From Engraulis encrasicolus (Eukaryota; Chordata; Actinopteri; Clupeiformes; Engraulidae), in contig NC_085878.1 in NCBI RefSeq assembly GCF_034702125.1, positions 16,235,240-16,299,239 of the forward strand: a stretch of DNA of 64,000 bases, written 5' to 3'. The notes beneath the pieces are model-generated. The model saw only the letters and a program-made list of their open reading frames with translations. It was not told the origin of the DNA and ran no database searches. A program made the translations under genes and the position numbers. Below, piece after piece: positions 11,914-23,613 of the stretch. How positions within the stretch are numbered: position 1 is the stretch's first letter; each line of letters starts with the position of its first letter.

Positions 11914-14532
11914 ATGGATCCGTCTGAAGTAGAATTCCTTGCTGAAAAACAAATGGTTCAGATCATACCTAACTTCAGCCTTGACAAAGTTTATTTGATT
12001 GGGGTAAGTTAGCTAGCCTAAAAGCTAGCATGGCTTTACGCACATTGTCAGTGTTGTTGTTTACCAACCAGTGAACATCAATTTCATTTCTTACTAACCT
12101 GCTGCTTTTAAATTCCTCCTGCTGTACCACCAAGTACTTTTACGAGCATGCTTCGTTCATAATAAAGTTGTAGTTACAATGTGGAGTTTTTGGCATAGGC
12201 ACCGAACGTTGTTGTTGTGTACCCTTTAGGGCGATTTGGGTCCCTTCAATCCTGGTTTGCCAGTCGAAGTCCCCGTGTGGTTGGCTCTCAATTTCAAGCA
12301 GAGACAGAAATGCAGGATTGTTCCACCGGATTGGATGGATGTTCGTAAGTATAGTAGATATGGAAATGTCTATGACAGTTGAGTAAGTGCACTAAAGTGT
12401 CCTGAACTGTGATGATTACCTCCTCATCATCCCTTACTAGAAAAACTCGAGGAGATCCGTGATCAGGAAAGGAGAGAGGACACCTTCACACCAATACCTA
12501 GTCCATACTACATGGAGCTTACCAAACTCTTACTGAATCAGTGAGTACAACAAACATTGCAGATCTCTTGGTTAGAACTGTTCAGTGTTCAATATTACAC
12601 TTTTATTACACTACTTCAGTACCTTGGTTGAACACTTAACGTTCAGCCACAGCCCTTATAGAAATCTGTGGTTCAGCCAAGGGTAATCATAGAATCAGAC
12701 ACAGATATTCAGAGTTCAGATGAAGAAATTGGACCATACAATAGTGTGAGCATTTGTTGTATGAGCATGGTCGTGTAGCATTTGTGTGAGCATGGTCTGG
12801 CATATTTAGTGTGTAGTTTCTAGGTGTCAAAACCCAGTTCAGCTGTTAAAAAAGGGGGGCAATCGCTATTCCGACATACCGCTATTCCGACAGCCGACAT
12901 ACCGTAAGGTTAAGGTTAGGGTTAGGGTCAGGGTCAGGGTCAGGGTTAGGGTTAGGGTTAGGGTAACTGTATGCACTCTCCCTAAACTGGTTAAAGCTGA
13001 GCAACGTAGCACAACCCAAAGACATTGCATAACTCGCGCCGGTATTCCGACAATAGACATCAATGTCGGAATAGTGACATGTCGGAATAGCGCCACGTAA
13101 CCGTTAAAAAAACCCTGCCAGTTTCCTTCTGATGCAAGTGACTACTATATGGCCTACCTGTCTTGAGTAGGCCAGCTGATTCATAGCTGGTTGTTGGATC
13201 AAATTTGTGACCAAGGTTTTACGACCTGAACCCAGGACTGGCACTTCTGGTCATTTTTTGTTTTGTTTTGTACAAGTGGTGGATAAGTCAAAGGCTTGTG
13301 CTTCTTTGCAGTGCTGCTGACAACATCCCTAAAGCTGACGAGATCCGCACACTGGTGAAGGACATCTGGGATACCCGCATCGCCAAGCTGCGCCTGTCCA
13401 TTGACAGCTTCATCAGTCAGCAGGAAGCCCATGCCAAGGTACACGACTTCCCTTGGTGTTGTAACTGTTCACTACGTGTTGCTGTATGATTTAGCACGCA
13501 CAGAGAGGACTAAACCTGCTCTCTGGACACATTTGTGGACTTACCTCCTGTACCATTACCTGCATTATTTGATTCTAGTGTAGTATGTTACTAGTGTAGT
13601 ACATTACATGGAGTCTCAGAGCTGGTTCAGTTAAAGGGGTATGCCACTATTTTGGGGCTTAATACAGTTAAAATCGTTGGCCAGGGTTTATAAAGGTGGT
13701 AAAGTGTCTTATTTTCCATATTAAGCGTTGTCTTGCTTTAAGACAAGTTAAAAGAGGGAATATGTCGCTAAGCTAGTGAAAGTCAATGGATCCGTGTAGC
13801 ATGCTACAATGCTACACCGTTAACTAGCTTGAACACATATTCCCTCTTTTAACTTGTCTTAAAGCAAGACAACGCTTAACATGAAAAATAAGACACTTAA
13901 CCTCCTTAATAAACCCCAGCCAACGATTTTAACTGTATTAAGCCCCAAAATAGTGGCATACCCCTTTAATGATTCAGTTTGATGGATTATTATAATGCTG
14001 GTTATAGTCTGTGAAAGCCCACCTGGAAAACTCCCATGGTCATTGTGACACAGCACTCCAGCACACAGTGCTTACATCACACAACAAAATAGCATTTATG
14101 CCTCACCTGTGCACGGGGACATCCACTTTTTTTTATTGTTATGTCACCCGAAACGTTACATAAACAAAAAATATCCTGGTTGAAGCAGACTTTTTCATCT
14201 CTTATCTAGTAATTTGGTTGTCCTACTCCCAGACCAGACGTTTTTTTAGATGTGCAGGCTTTAAACTACTCCTACACCACAAGGGCGCTCCCCCCTTGGA
14301 GTGGATACGGAGAACTCGAGCCCATGGTCACTCTCCATGGCCGACCCTGACCCCATGACTGCCATAACATGTATGCTGTTTTCGTCCTTTCTTCCTCTCA
14401 CAGCTTGACAACCTGACCCTGATGGAGATCAACACCACCCGTTCCTTCCTTCTGGACTCCCTAAACAGCATGTACAAGCTGCGCTCCAACACCCAGCCCG
14501 GCTCCTCGGCAGAGAAGACTATGGACTTCTAG
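11914..14532 (+). CDS. gins2: DNA replication complex GINS protein PSF2
   Basis: Psf2 subunit of the GINS heterotetramer, part of the CMG (Cdc45-MCM-GINS) replicative helicase in the nucleus. Exons 11914-12003, 12230-12344, 12441-12540, 13312-13438 and 14404-14532 join in frame to 186 codons plus TAG (human 185). It starts [21 protein letters not shown], then [18 protein letters not shown]. The central helical domain reads [42 protein letters not shown], and [15 protein letters not shown] lies near the C-terminus. The last dozen residues are variable across the family. Exon 4 lies after an intron carrying a telomere-repeat element, and intron 4 carries a 339-bp foldback MITE. Same strand as emc8, as in the human block. 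Confidence 0.95.
12854..13102. mobile_element. MITE-like element carrying an interstitial telomere repeat
   Basis: In gins2 intron 3. Inverted motifs GCTATTCCGACAT (left) and ATGTCGGAATAGC (right) lie near the ends, and GTTAAAAAA occurs on both sides (12845-12853, 13103-13111), a possible 9-bp target duplication. The interior holds a telomere-type array at about 12907-12965. Confidence 0.6.
12907..12965 (+). repeat. Interstitial telomeric repeat
   Basis: About ten hexamer units of TTAGGG type, including three TCAGGG variants in the middle and degenerate TTAAGG units at the start. It is embedded inside an inverted-repeat element rather than at a chromosome end. Confidence 0.85.
13631..13969. 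mobile_element. Near-perfect foldback MITE, TTAA ends
   Basis: In gins2 intron 4. Arms of about 130 bp pair almost base for base (TTAAAGGGGTATGCCACTAT at the left and its complement at the right) around a loop of about 70 bp. TTAA at both tips suggests a TTAA target duplication. Confidence 0.85.
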
Positions 14533-15213
14533 ACTGACTGGGATTTTGCAGCACAAAGTCACTTCAAAAGCGCACTTAAAATAATAGCAGCATTGCCAGA
14601 TCTAGACCTGACCTGCCTTACTGACTGTGTTTCTTGGTGTGACTGGCTTGTTAAGGGTAGTGCACAGCCAAAGGGACTGCTACTCTTCGTATGGAGGCTG
14701 TACTGCTTAAAGCATATCCACACACCGTTTCCTGTTTACCTCGTAGGATCTTACCTATCCTCTTTGTCCAAGTCAGTCTTTACCCTCCTGTCCTTTCCTA
14801 TAGCCCCCAGCTTTGTGACATAAGGCTCGAAGCCATTGATAAAAATCTGTCATTCAACATCTTGCGAAAACATAGTTCAGAGGTCAATCTCTCATTTGCA
14901 GTCAGAATTTTGAGTGGGAGAAAACTCCCTAAAGATGGCTCTGCGCTGGTTGACAGAAGGGGAAACTGATTTGTTTCCTCCACGTAGCTGAGGCGACACT
15001 GAGGGCATATGCCACAGTAAAGGATGGGAGGGCGACTGGCCGCCTATGAAGCTATGACAACCATCTGGGCCAAATGAGGGTGTAGGGCAGGCAGTTCTCC
15101 AGCACATTCACAAGGCTGTATTACAGCGTGAGCAACATTTGAAAACACATCCGGACTGGTTTTTATGACCCTTAAAAAAAGAAGAAAAGGTGGGTCATCA
15201 TAAGTAGCCTATG

Positions 15214-15219
15214 AATAAA
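15214..15219 (+). terminator. gins2: Candidate gins2 poly(A) signal
   Basis: AATAAA in an AT-rich stretch about 680 bp after the gins2 stop. It is the best canonical hexamer downstream of the gene. Confidence 0.4.
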
Positions 15220-16693
15220 TATTTTACACTTGCACCCTGACGTGTGCAGAGATACATTTATATTTTTGTAGAGATTGTAAACACAACTAATGCATTCAAC
15301 TAACAGATTTGATAGAAACCCATATTACCTGTTTCATCAGTGAGATATTATTAAATAATAATGTCTGTATGTGTACAAACCAATGGCTGTCTTCTTTATT
15401 TGACATATCAACATTACATTTTTGCGGTCATCACAGGGGCATAGGTTTTAACAGTAAACTGAAGTGCCCCTGATAATGTATCTTAATGATAAAGTCAACC
15501 GACTAGCCGTAGTAGTATCTTTATTGCCCCCCATGGGGGAAATTTCTTTCAGGAACTTGCTCATGACACATGAGGGAAAGTCAATACAATTGGATCCTAC
15601 CCCCTCTATCGTTACCCTAAGACACACATTTGTCCCTAAACATGACAACGACATGGACATCGGACATAGACAGGTGTCAACCATCATCAACGATCAGCAG
15701 TCCTAGTCTGGCCGATAGCATATAGGGTAAGGGCAAAAACAGCAAGGGGTAAGATCAAAAAATAAATGGCAGATAAAAGCTATATACCGTTGTGCTCAGA
15801 ATAATAGCAGTGTCTTTACAAAGGTGAGCCCAAGTCTCTCACTCAGGGGCGTAAAGTATGCTTGAGGTACTTGCGTTACGCCAGTGCACTCACTGTAAAG
15901 TATACAGAAATTGGGGGAAATAATTCAATTTTATAATTATTTCACAGAAAGCGAAGAAATACACGTTTTTAAAAATAGCAGTGTTGACATCTGTCTTTGA
16001 AAACTCAAAAATGTTCTGTATACTATAGGCCTATACTGGATATACTGTTGTGCAGATAAGGCACCTGCGCTTAATTTAAAATTCAGCCGAAATGGATATG
16101 TTACCAGTTACCACCAGCAAGTGAGAATTAGGATAGTATACATGCCATCACGCTTTCACCGGCCATTTCTGTGTAGTTATTTGGAGTGATTATGCTACAG
16201 TGATATGTAGACCGACATTTGGTATGGGGATGGATTTCGGTGACATGATTGCGTTGACAAGTATTTAACGACTTTCATGGAGATGTCATGTGTACTGTGT
16301 TTGACGGACCCTCCGTGCATCATCCTTTCCTGCACATCTTTACGCGTAAAGGTCATAATAGCAATTGTTTTTCTTGTAGCCGTTGCGCATAAAGACGTGC
16401 TGGCAGAAAGACGACAAACAGACAAATATTTTTTTGTTATTAGGCCTATTTCTCGACTCCTTTCAGTTATCATTTCAAGCAGCATTGAACTGTCCACTCT
16501 GTGTGGTTGTTCAAAGGGAAATGACTTAACTTGGTGCCCTCTCGCACTGAAGAGCGCAATGAAGGCATCCCTTGGGGTATCCACAGTTGAAGCCTTTTTA
16601 AAAATTACTTCAACTACAGTAAGACCACGTAACGTAGGTTACACATATCTGACCCAAAACAGAGACCCAAAGACAGCGCGACATATCAGTAGC

Positions 16694-16721
16694 GCGCGCG
16701 CGCGCGTGTGTGTGTGTGTCC
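16694..16721. repeat. (CG)n(TG)n alternating tract
   Basis: An alternating purine-pyrimidine run, GCGCGCG followed by TGTGTG, of the kind that can adopt Z-DNA under supercoiling. Confidence 0.6.
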
Positions 16722-17488
16722 ATATTCTCAACCCTCTGCCTCGCGCATATGACAGCGGGCCGCGTTAAGTAAATGTGCAATGATTCAAATGATCCCAATG
16801 TGATGTCGCATGCCTTTCAGAGTAGGCTATCCTCACATTATTTCATTAAGCTGCATTTTTTCCCCAGGGTTGCGATGGGTTGGAGTTCGTGTAGCGTAGT
16901 CTATAGACAACAATGACATAGTAGAAATGTTCACAATGTGTGCGCAATCCGACCACGTTGTGCGCGCGTGGGTATTTGTTTCCCACTGCGACAACATATT
17001 GTGAAAATTAGAACTCAAGCGGACTCAGAGGAGAATATTATGGATGTTAGAGATTTAAAAGTCCATGCATACATTTATCCCTTCGGGTCTAGAATCATTG
17101 CTATTACCCTCCGGCAAGGCATGACAACCACTCATCCACCAACCACCGGTTTCTGAGAGAAGTTACTGATCGACTTATCGTAAATTGATTTAGCAAAACC
17201 GGAATAAAATATAAGACATTGTGACATGTAATGCATTATTTGGTTTATGCTGTCGAAGAGGGATAGTTTTGAGGGCACGGTTGTGTTGACAAAGATTTGT
17301 GGACTTTGATAGCGTTGTAATTATTGTATCTGACAGCCACGTGAATCATGACGCCGTCACTACTTTGATTGCGACCAATGCAGCCGAGCTGAGGCGAGAC
17401 ACTCCAAGCATTTCCGAAGACTTCCTCGTGTCTGAGAACGTACGTACGTACGTCCAAAGGTTGGTCGCGACTTCGGTCGGTCTTGCGT

Positions 17489-17616
17489 CTAAAGACCAAC
17501 TGAAGACCAACTTAAGATCAACTCAAGAGCAACTTAAGACCAACTCAAGAGCAACTTACGACCAACTCAAGACCGACTTAAGACGGTTAGCAACGACAAG
17601 AATCGAGAAACGTTAG
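17489..17616 (+). repeat. Minisatellite and MITE end (left flank of CACTA composite)
   Basis: Irregular copies of AAGACCAACTCAAGAGCAAC-type units (17489-17580), followed by GGTTAGCAACGACAAGAATC, which is shared almost exactly with 30088-30113. The CACTA-like composite begins at about 17611, directly after this repeat end. Confidence 0.55.
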
Positions 17617-17903
17617 GTTATGGCTATAACCCTCGGTTCTTTGATAACAGAGTGAGGTGTTTCACTATGGGATACGCTTGGGCGTGACCATCTATGGAAG
17701 CTCCAATGACATTACGTCTGTCAAAGACAGACAGTCGACGCAGTCGGGCTCCGCCCGCTTGGGGTGTCTACCCCCGTCGACACGCTGAGTCCAGCATTCT
17801 TAACGGTTTCTTCCCCACCTAACAACTAGTGCAAGGAGGGAAAAATAGGTGAAACACCTCACTCTGTTATCAAAGAACCGAGGGTTATAGCCATAACCTA
17901 ACG
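17611..17903. mobile_element. Small foldback element abutting the CACTA-like element
   Basis: Inverted arms of about 55 bp (left from 17611 CGTTAGGTTATGGC, right ending GCCATAACCTAACG at 17903) flank about 180 bp. Inside the left arm the sequence runs into CACTATGGGATACGC at 17663-17799, which is repeated inverted at the far end of the large element (23231-23367). Confidence 0.7.
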
Positions 17904-20539
17904 TTCTTTTTCTAACTTCGCTCGGTGTTTCACTATGGGAGATATAGCCCACTCCCGGAATGCACGCTATGTAAAGCCCTTATTACAGTAGCATCGGTCA
18001 GAATGTATAGATCGCTGCTGGGGAGTCAGAACCTAGTACAGCGTGAGATAAGTGTCGGCCAGATACCTCTAGCTCATGAAAGCGGGCGAACGTGTACCCT
18101 GGGGCCCTGTTCGCTACATTGCACAGGCCTACCATTGGCAACCCCGTGGACAGTGCCCTGGAATTGGCCATTCCTGTTAATGCATAAGCTCTTAGGTCCC
18201 TAAGGGGCCGGCGAGACATTATTCTGATAGGCAACCGCTGTAGCTTTCACAATCCAATGAGACAACCCCTGACGTGGCAGTGGTAGTCCTTTATGGCGTG
18301 TGGCCGCCACAAAAAGTTGAACTCTGCTAAATTCTGTATAGTCACAGAGCTTTAACAGGACACACATAGTTGAGCTCCTGACCCTCCTCTGAGTGAGGGG
18401 GCAGGGTGCGGGGCATCCAGGTCCTTTCTCCGACATCTAAAGAAAGTCCTGCTCTGGGCACAAATCTGTAATGGGGAGAAGACGCACCTTCTTCAAATCA
18501 GAGTCAGATTGTAAACCAAGAGGGCCTCACAAGGAAGGCGTTTACTTCACTCACTCATTTCATGGTGGTTAATGCTGTATTAGAACAGTCTTGACAAGCT
18601 AAACTTCAAACCAGTGATTTGGAGGGGTGAGCGTGTAGCTCAACTTAACCAGAACTAAGTCTCCAAGGAGTACTACCCTGCTGGCTTGTACTCAAAACTT
18701 AAGTGGCTGGCTGAAAATGCAGCAAGGTAAACTTTCCTATTGGGAAAGACTTTAACCCTGTGTAAAAGATCCCGTAGGAAGCTAAGAAGCTGAACAACAG
18801 GGCGTTAGGGAGAAGTGTCTCCGTGTGCCCCATACCTTGAACACACGCCATTTATGACCAAGTATGAAGTGTGTATGCTGCTGTCGCCCCTAGTACAGTC
18901 TCGGTGACTGCTGGGAGAGGGCGACTGCGTCTGAATTCTACCTCTCACAGAATGAGCCTACCGGACCAGCCTGTGTAGGTGTGAATTAAATATCGCTTCT
19001 TGTCTGAGAGGATCTCTCAGTAGAGGTGGGGCCCCTGAGGGCCCTCCGAACAACCTTACACAATCGTGCCCCCATAGGGTGACATAATTGGGCCAACAAA
19101 ATCAGTAGCAGGCTCTGTTGCCTGACTCTGACCAGTGTGGGGGTTATTATGCTTATTGGTGTGAATGCATAGAGCAGGGTGTTTTGCCCATAGCAATCTA
19201 GTGCATCTTTTATGCCCAGGAGGAATAGAGGGCACTGTGTGTTTCCTTACAAGGTGTAAAGATAGCAAAAACCTGCACCAACCCCTGCTCCACACAAGCC
19301 GATGTTTGAGAGTAGAGAGGATGTTCCCCTTGGCCCTGTTCTGCAGACTTAACAGAAACTGTGACCCATCAATAGTTTCCTCAACCACCTACATCGTTTT
19401 GGAAATGTTTCAGGGCCCAGAACACTTAATGTATATGGTCGCCCTGGACGTGCGATGGTGAAACCACTGCATGAACAACGTGGCCAGTAAGCTTTACTGT
19501 AAAAGCCCTTCATCATATAGACACCTCTCGCTACCGTAATAGCGGATGCCGTTACACCAACTGTAGTCTAGACCTTGTCTGACTACTACTAACGGTGACT
19601 TGTTGAACCCAAATTCACTCGATGCTTTAGCGCCGTCCTGGAATCTAATGCTGACTCCTTCGAGAGGGAGCAATAGGGGAAATTGTCTTAATTACAGTAT
19701 TCTGATCCCAAGCCTGTCAGAGGGGCTAACGCCGTCCTCAATCGCCGGTTGAGGCAGCGAGATGCTGTATGTTTTGCCGTGGCGGCGAAACTCATAATAC
19801 ACATTCTGATTTCAGACAGGCTACAGCCTTGTGATAAGATAATCTGCTGTAACTCTTGTGACAACCCCAAAATCGAGACGATGATATGATTGACAAAGCA
19901 CCTTGTTGTCAGATGTATGCGATTGTGGCATACCTGTTTTTATAAGACGGTCTGTAAAATGCGCTTTCCAGCTGAGATCGCGCAGTATGTTGAACAGAGC
20001 CCATGACGGCTCCTTAGAGTAGAAAAGAAGGGATCTCTTCGTTCGTAACTCGAGAACTCAGTCTACTGACCTTAAATTAGTGTTCCACTGAACCTAGGTG
20101 GTTTTGTGATCAACAGAAGTTCTTTATCCACTTACAGTGGAATAAAGTAGTGTTGCGTTTGTGTACTGTACGTCATGGATGAGCATGACCCGTCGCTCTT
20201 ATATGACGTTAGTCACGTTACCCACGCAGCCGTGACGTGACGCACACTAGTAGCGTCACCGGAGAGATCTCTGCTATGTCTCCGCTGCCAATAAAGGGGA
20301 AATGGTGCGCCCTGGTGGTGTTATGACAGTGGTGCACCCCTTTTTTTTTTTTTTGTACCGTATTTATTTTTGATAGAGATTTCTGGTGTCAGCACATTGT
20401 ACTTGTACACCTCGTGTGTGACTTCTCAATAACAACTCCGTCCTTGGCCCAAGGCATGGATGGGGATGGCATTCTTTATTTATTTTAAAGCACACTGGTC
20501 TGTTGAGGCTACCCCTAGGCTGCAAGGGGAGCCACTTTT

Positions 20540-21215
20540 GTGTTACCAAATCTGCCCCTCGCCTGGGTGCGAGGGATATTTGTTCCCTTAACACTGCTGA
20601 GACTACTGTGATAGTATCCCCTGTGTGCATAATGTTAACAATTTCACCCTTGGCCCCTGCCTGGATGCAAATGATAATTGTTTACTGAGCAGTTTAGTCT
20701 GGTGAGACAGAGGCTACTGCTTTGCATTACTTGTGTAAGTTATGTAGTAACAATTTCGCCCTTGGCTCTTGCCCAGATGCGAATGACCCTTGTTTACTGA
20801 ACACTTTAGTCTGGTGAGATGCAAAGTGTGCATGTTTATAACATGTTAACATTGTTATGTGTTAAAACAATTCGCACTAGGCCCCTACCTAGATGCGAAT
20901 GACCTTTGTTTACTTAACACTTTAGTCTGGTGAGACACAATGTGTGTATATTGTGTTAATAAAATTCGCCCTTGGCCCTGCCTTGGTGCGAATGACCTTA
21001 GTCTACTTAACACCTTAGTGAGATGAGACCGCTCTCATGCATTATGTGCATCTATGTGTTGACCAAATCGTTCCTGGCCCTTGCTAGGAAGATAAAGATC
21101 TTTGTATACTGAACACCTTGGTATACTGAACAGTTTGGTGAAATTACCCTCTGTGTAGCATTGGCGTTTATTTTGTATCAACAGATTCGCCTTTGGCCCA
21201 CGGCCTAGGTGCGAA
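20540..21215 (+). repeat. Degenerate hairpin tandem repeats
   Basis: About seven diverged units spaced roughly 80-120 bp apart. Each has TTCGCCCTTGGCCC followed by an inverted counterpart such as CCTAGGTGCGAATGA, then a spacer with TTTACTGAACACTTTAGTCT and TGGTGAGA. Units are clear near 20560, 20640, 20753, 20870, 20966 and 21186. Confidence 0.75.
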
Positions 21216-22501
21216 TAATGTATATTTACTGGACACTGAGATTGGGTGTGATTTGTGCTTGGTGACACTTTGTCTGCAGTTTCAGATTTTGAACACCTGT
21301 AAGACATAACCTTTTCTCCATCTTCCTCTCCGCTGTGGGCGAGGACGTGGGAACAAGTGAGTCTGGGCTGTCAGGTCCGCCACTGGGTCCTGTAGGCCGT
21401 TTGGACAGTTTGGGCCTCTGTTCTGGGTTGAAGCACCTTGAGCTTCTGACCGTTCTAGCCCTTAGGGTGCAGGCTATGGCCTCTCTCTCCATAGGATGAC
21501 TACCTTGGCAGTGTTGACCTGTCTGGGAGGTTGGGGCCTGGGGGCGGCTTGTGTGTCAGGCTCGCCCAAAGAGCATCCTCCTTCTGCCTGCCGAGACCTT
21601 GTCTCCCTCATCTTCACCAGCACAGCGCCGGGCCCTTGGTGCATCGTGTAGATGATGCCTGAGTGTCTGTTTTGCCGTGTCCGTCTGGACCTGGTGACAG
21701 CATCAGAGAGCAATCGGACCGGCTCGCCCACCTATCAGTCTCTCTTGCAGGGGAGAGCGATGTTGGACATAGTCGACACGGCGCGTCGGTCAGGGCACAT
21801 TTGGAATACTTGTGAGGCTTCCAGTGACAGGGGGCCATCTCTCAGACAGGCCAGGACTGCTGGGAGGGGTGGCCAGGTTGGACTTGAGGAGGGAGGGGGG
21901 TTGGGGGGCAGTGTTGCTGGTCCCTTTCCTTGTCTCCTGCATCCTGAGCAGAGGGCCGCAGAGTCAGCATGGTCACTGGGGGGCCTTGATTACTGCAGGA
22001 TAGGTCGCCCACCCTGTTGGGGTCGAGGGGGCAGCGACGTGATGTCCCTGATATTGTGCTTTATGCTTGGGTATCCTCCTGCTCCCTGTGAGAGGGGGTA
22101 GCCTAAGCTGGGGTCGTCCTCGGGTGGCATGGTATCCACTGAGTCTGACTTGTGCATGGGGGCTGTTAGTGACGATCACCACATTCAGCCTCCGCTCCCG
22201 AATTCCCTCTGGTATTGTCCACGCAGTGGTGCAGGTATGGCGGCCTGCAACCGTTGCATGTGCATGGTAGGGTTCCATGCAGACCTGGGATTCTCAGCCC
22301 GCCATGGTGGGCTGCGTGACGCCGGCACGGGAGGCAACGGGCTCTTCACTCTTTGTTTTCACTCTTCCCTATGGCGGGGGAAATGCCTGAAGCATCTTTC
22401 AGAATAAAAGAGAGAGGAGAGTAGTGTTACTCGAAGAACTCGTCATAACAAGTGATTACTTCAGTTAACACCAGTGTTAGCAGATTAGCCGCACGTGCGG
22501 G

Positions 22502-23010
22502 GTAGCTACAGATCGAAGCTAGCAACTTGTTTCCCGCCGAGTGGGTTTACATGCGGTGGGTTACCAACAGAAAACAGATTAAAATAGTCAAACAGAGTAG
22601 CGAGTGAGGCGTTCTCGCTCCCTGTTGTAAGGTGTAGCTTACCATTAATAAGTTATCACCGGCACTCGAGTGCTGGGTGGAGGTAGAGGTAGCTAAATCA
22701 GGCTAAGCTGAAGTTAGGTAGCTAGGTGGGTTAGGTAGCCCGCCATGCTAAACTTGTAGCTACAGATCGAAGCTAGCAACTTGTTTCCCGCCGAGTGGGT
22801 TTACATGCGGTGGGTTACAAACAGAAAACAGATGAAAATAGTCAAACAGAGTAGCGAGTAAGGCGTTCTCGCTCCCTGTTGTACGGTGTAGCTTACCATT
22901 AATAAGTTATCACCGGCACCCGAGTGCTCGGTGGAGGTAGAGGTAGCTAAATCAGGCTAAGCTGAAGTTAGGTAGCTAGGTGGGTTAGGTAGCCCGCCAT
23001 GCTAAACTTG
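22502..23010 (+). repeat. 254-bp tandem duplication
   Basis: Two nearly identical head-to-tail copies (22502-22755, 22756-23010) start GTAGCTACAGATCGAAGC and end GCCATGCTAAACTTG, inside the CACTA-like element. Confidence 0.9.
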
Positions 23011-23396
23011 AAGTTCGCCACGACGCGGACACTTCACTTGAGTTGGAAAGTAAGCTGACTTAACTGCAAACCTTCAATGCACTTCTTGACGAAGGCAAAC
23101 AATATAGCACTTACCGGCCGCGGTCGCGTTCGGCGACGGGGTCCTGGACGGTCCGTCTGTGAACGGTTAAGCGAGCACAGCCTTGGCAGGTGCGAGGAGC
23201 TTGTAGTAGATCTTCACGGGAAGAAAGCGAGAATGCTGGACTCAGCGTGTCGACGGGGGTAGACACCCCAAGCGGGCGGAGCCCGACTGCGTCGACTGTC
23301 TGTCTTTGACAGACGTAATGTCATTGGAGCTTCCATAGATGGTCACGCCCAAGCGTATCCCATAGTGAAACACCGAGCGAAGTTAGAAAAAGAACG

Positions 23397-23445
23397 GAGT
23401 CCAGAGCTGTGTCATCAGCAAACTTAATAAAATGTCTACTTGGGT
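23397..23445 (-). mobile_element. LINE reverse transcriptase fragment
   Basis: The minus-strand translation reads ...IKFADDTALDS, the FxDD catalytic motif region of a non-LTR retrotransposon reverse transcriptase. Only about 45 bp is recognisable, directly beside the CACTA-like element. Confidence 0.55.
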
Positions 23446-23463
23446 GAGAGCTAGGACAGCTGT

Positions 23464-23613
23464 TAGTAAAACGGCATGTGCTTTACAGGACATTACAGTG
23501 GCATAGCCTCATGTTCTAGTTATTGGCCTGGGCTGTGATGTGAATGTCTGGATAATTATATATATATATATAAATAATAATTATCCAGACATTCACATCA
23601 CATGCCGTTTTAA
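23464..23613. repeat. Inverted repeat with (AT)n loop
   Basis: GATGTGAATGTCTGGATAAT and its reverse complement lie either side of an (AT)n core near 23562. The outer pair AAAACGGCATG / CATGCCGTTTT extends the pairing. Confidence 0.7.

Larger units (their letters stand above)
14533..17400. other. gins2 3'UTR and gene-poor intergenic DNA
   Basis: The first about 0.7 kb is probable gins2 3'UTR. Around 15500-15545 an inverted LINE 3'-end-like motif (TTTATTGCCCCCCATGGGGG) appears. Segments near 16200-16290 and 17245-17330 resemble each other, with GACAAGTATTT/GACAAAGATTT cores. No convincing gene was seen; the 163-codon open frame at 16277-16768 has no recognisable domain. Confidence 0.45.
17902..23396. 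mobile_element. CACTA-like (EnSpm/CMC) non-autonomous transposon, about 5.5 kb
   Basis: 39-bp terminal inverted repeats, CGTTCTTTTTCTAACTTCGC...TTTCACTATGGGA, lie at 17902-17940 and, inverted, at 23358-23396. Internal tandem hairpin repeats (20.54-21.22 kb) and a two-copy 254-bp duplication (22.50-23.01 kb) resemble subterminal arrays of CACTA elements. No transposase domain is recognisable; short GC-rich open frames on the minus strand at 21226-21731 could be relics. Family placement rests on the CACTA motif and structure, not on protein evidence. Confidence 0.65.

Noticed and set aside
16277..16768. 163-codon open frame on the plus strand
   Set aside because: No domain, poor start context, an equally long frame on the other strand, and it ends in the (CG)n(TG)n tract.
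20540..21215. CRISPR-like regularly spaced repeats
   Set aside because: Eukaryotic context, diverged repeats, uneven spacing and no cas genes; they are internal repeats of a transposon.
21226..21731. Minus-strand frames as a CACTA transposase exon
   Set aside because: GC-rich and open, but no transposase motif could be recognised; kept only as a possible relic.
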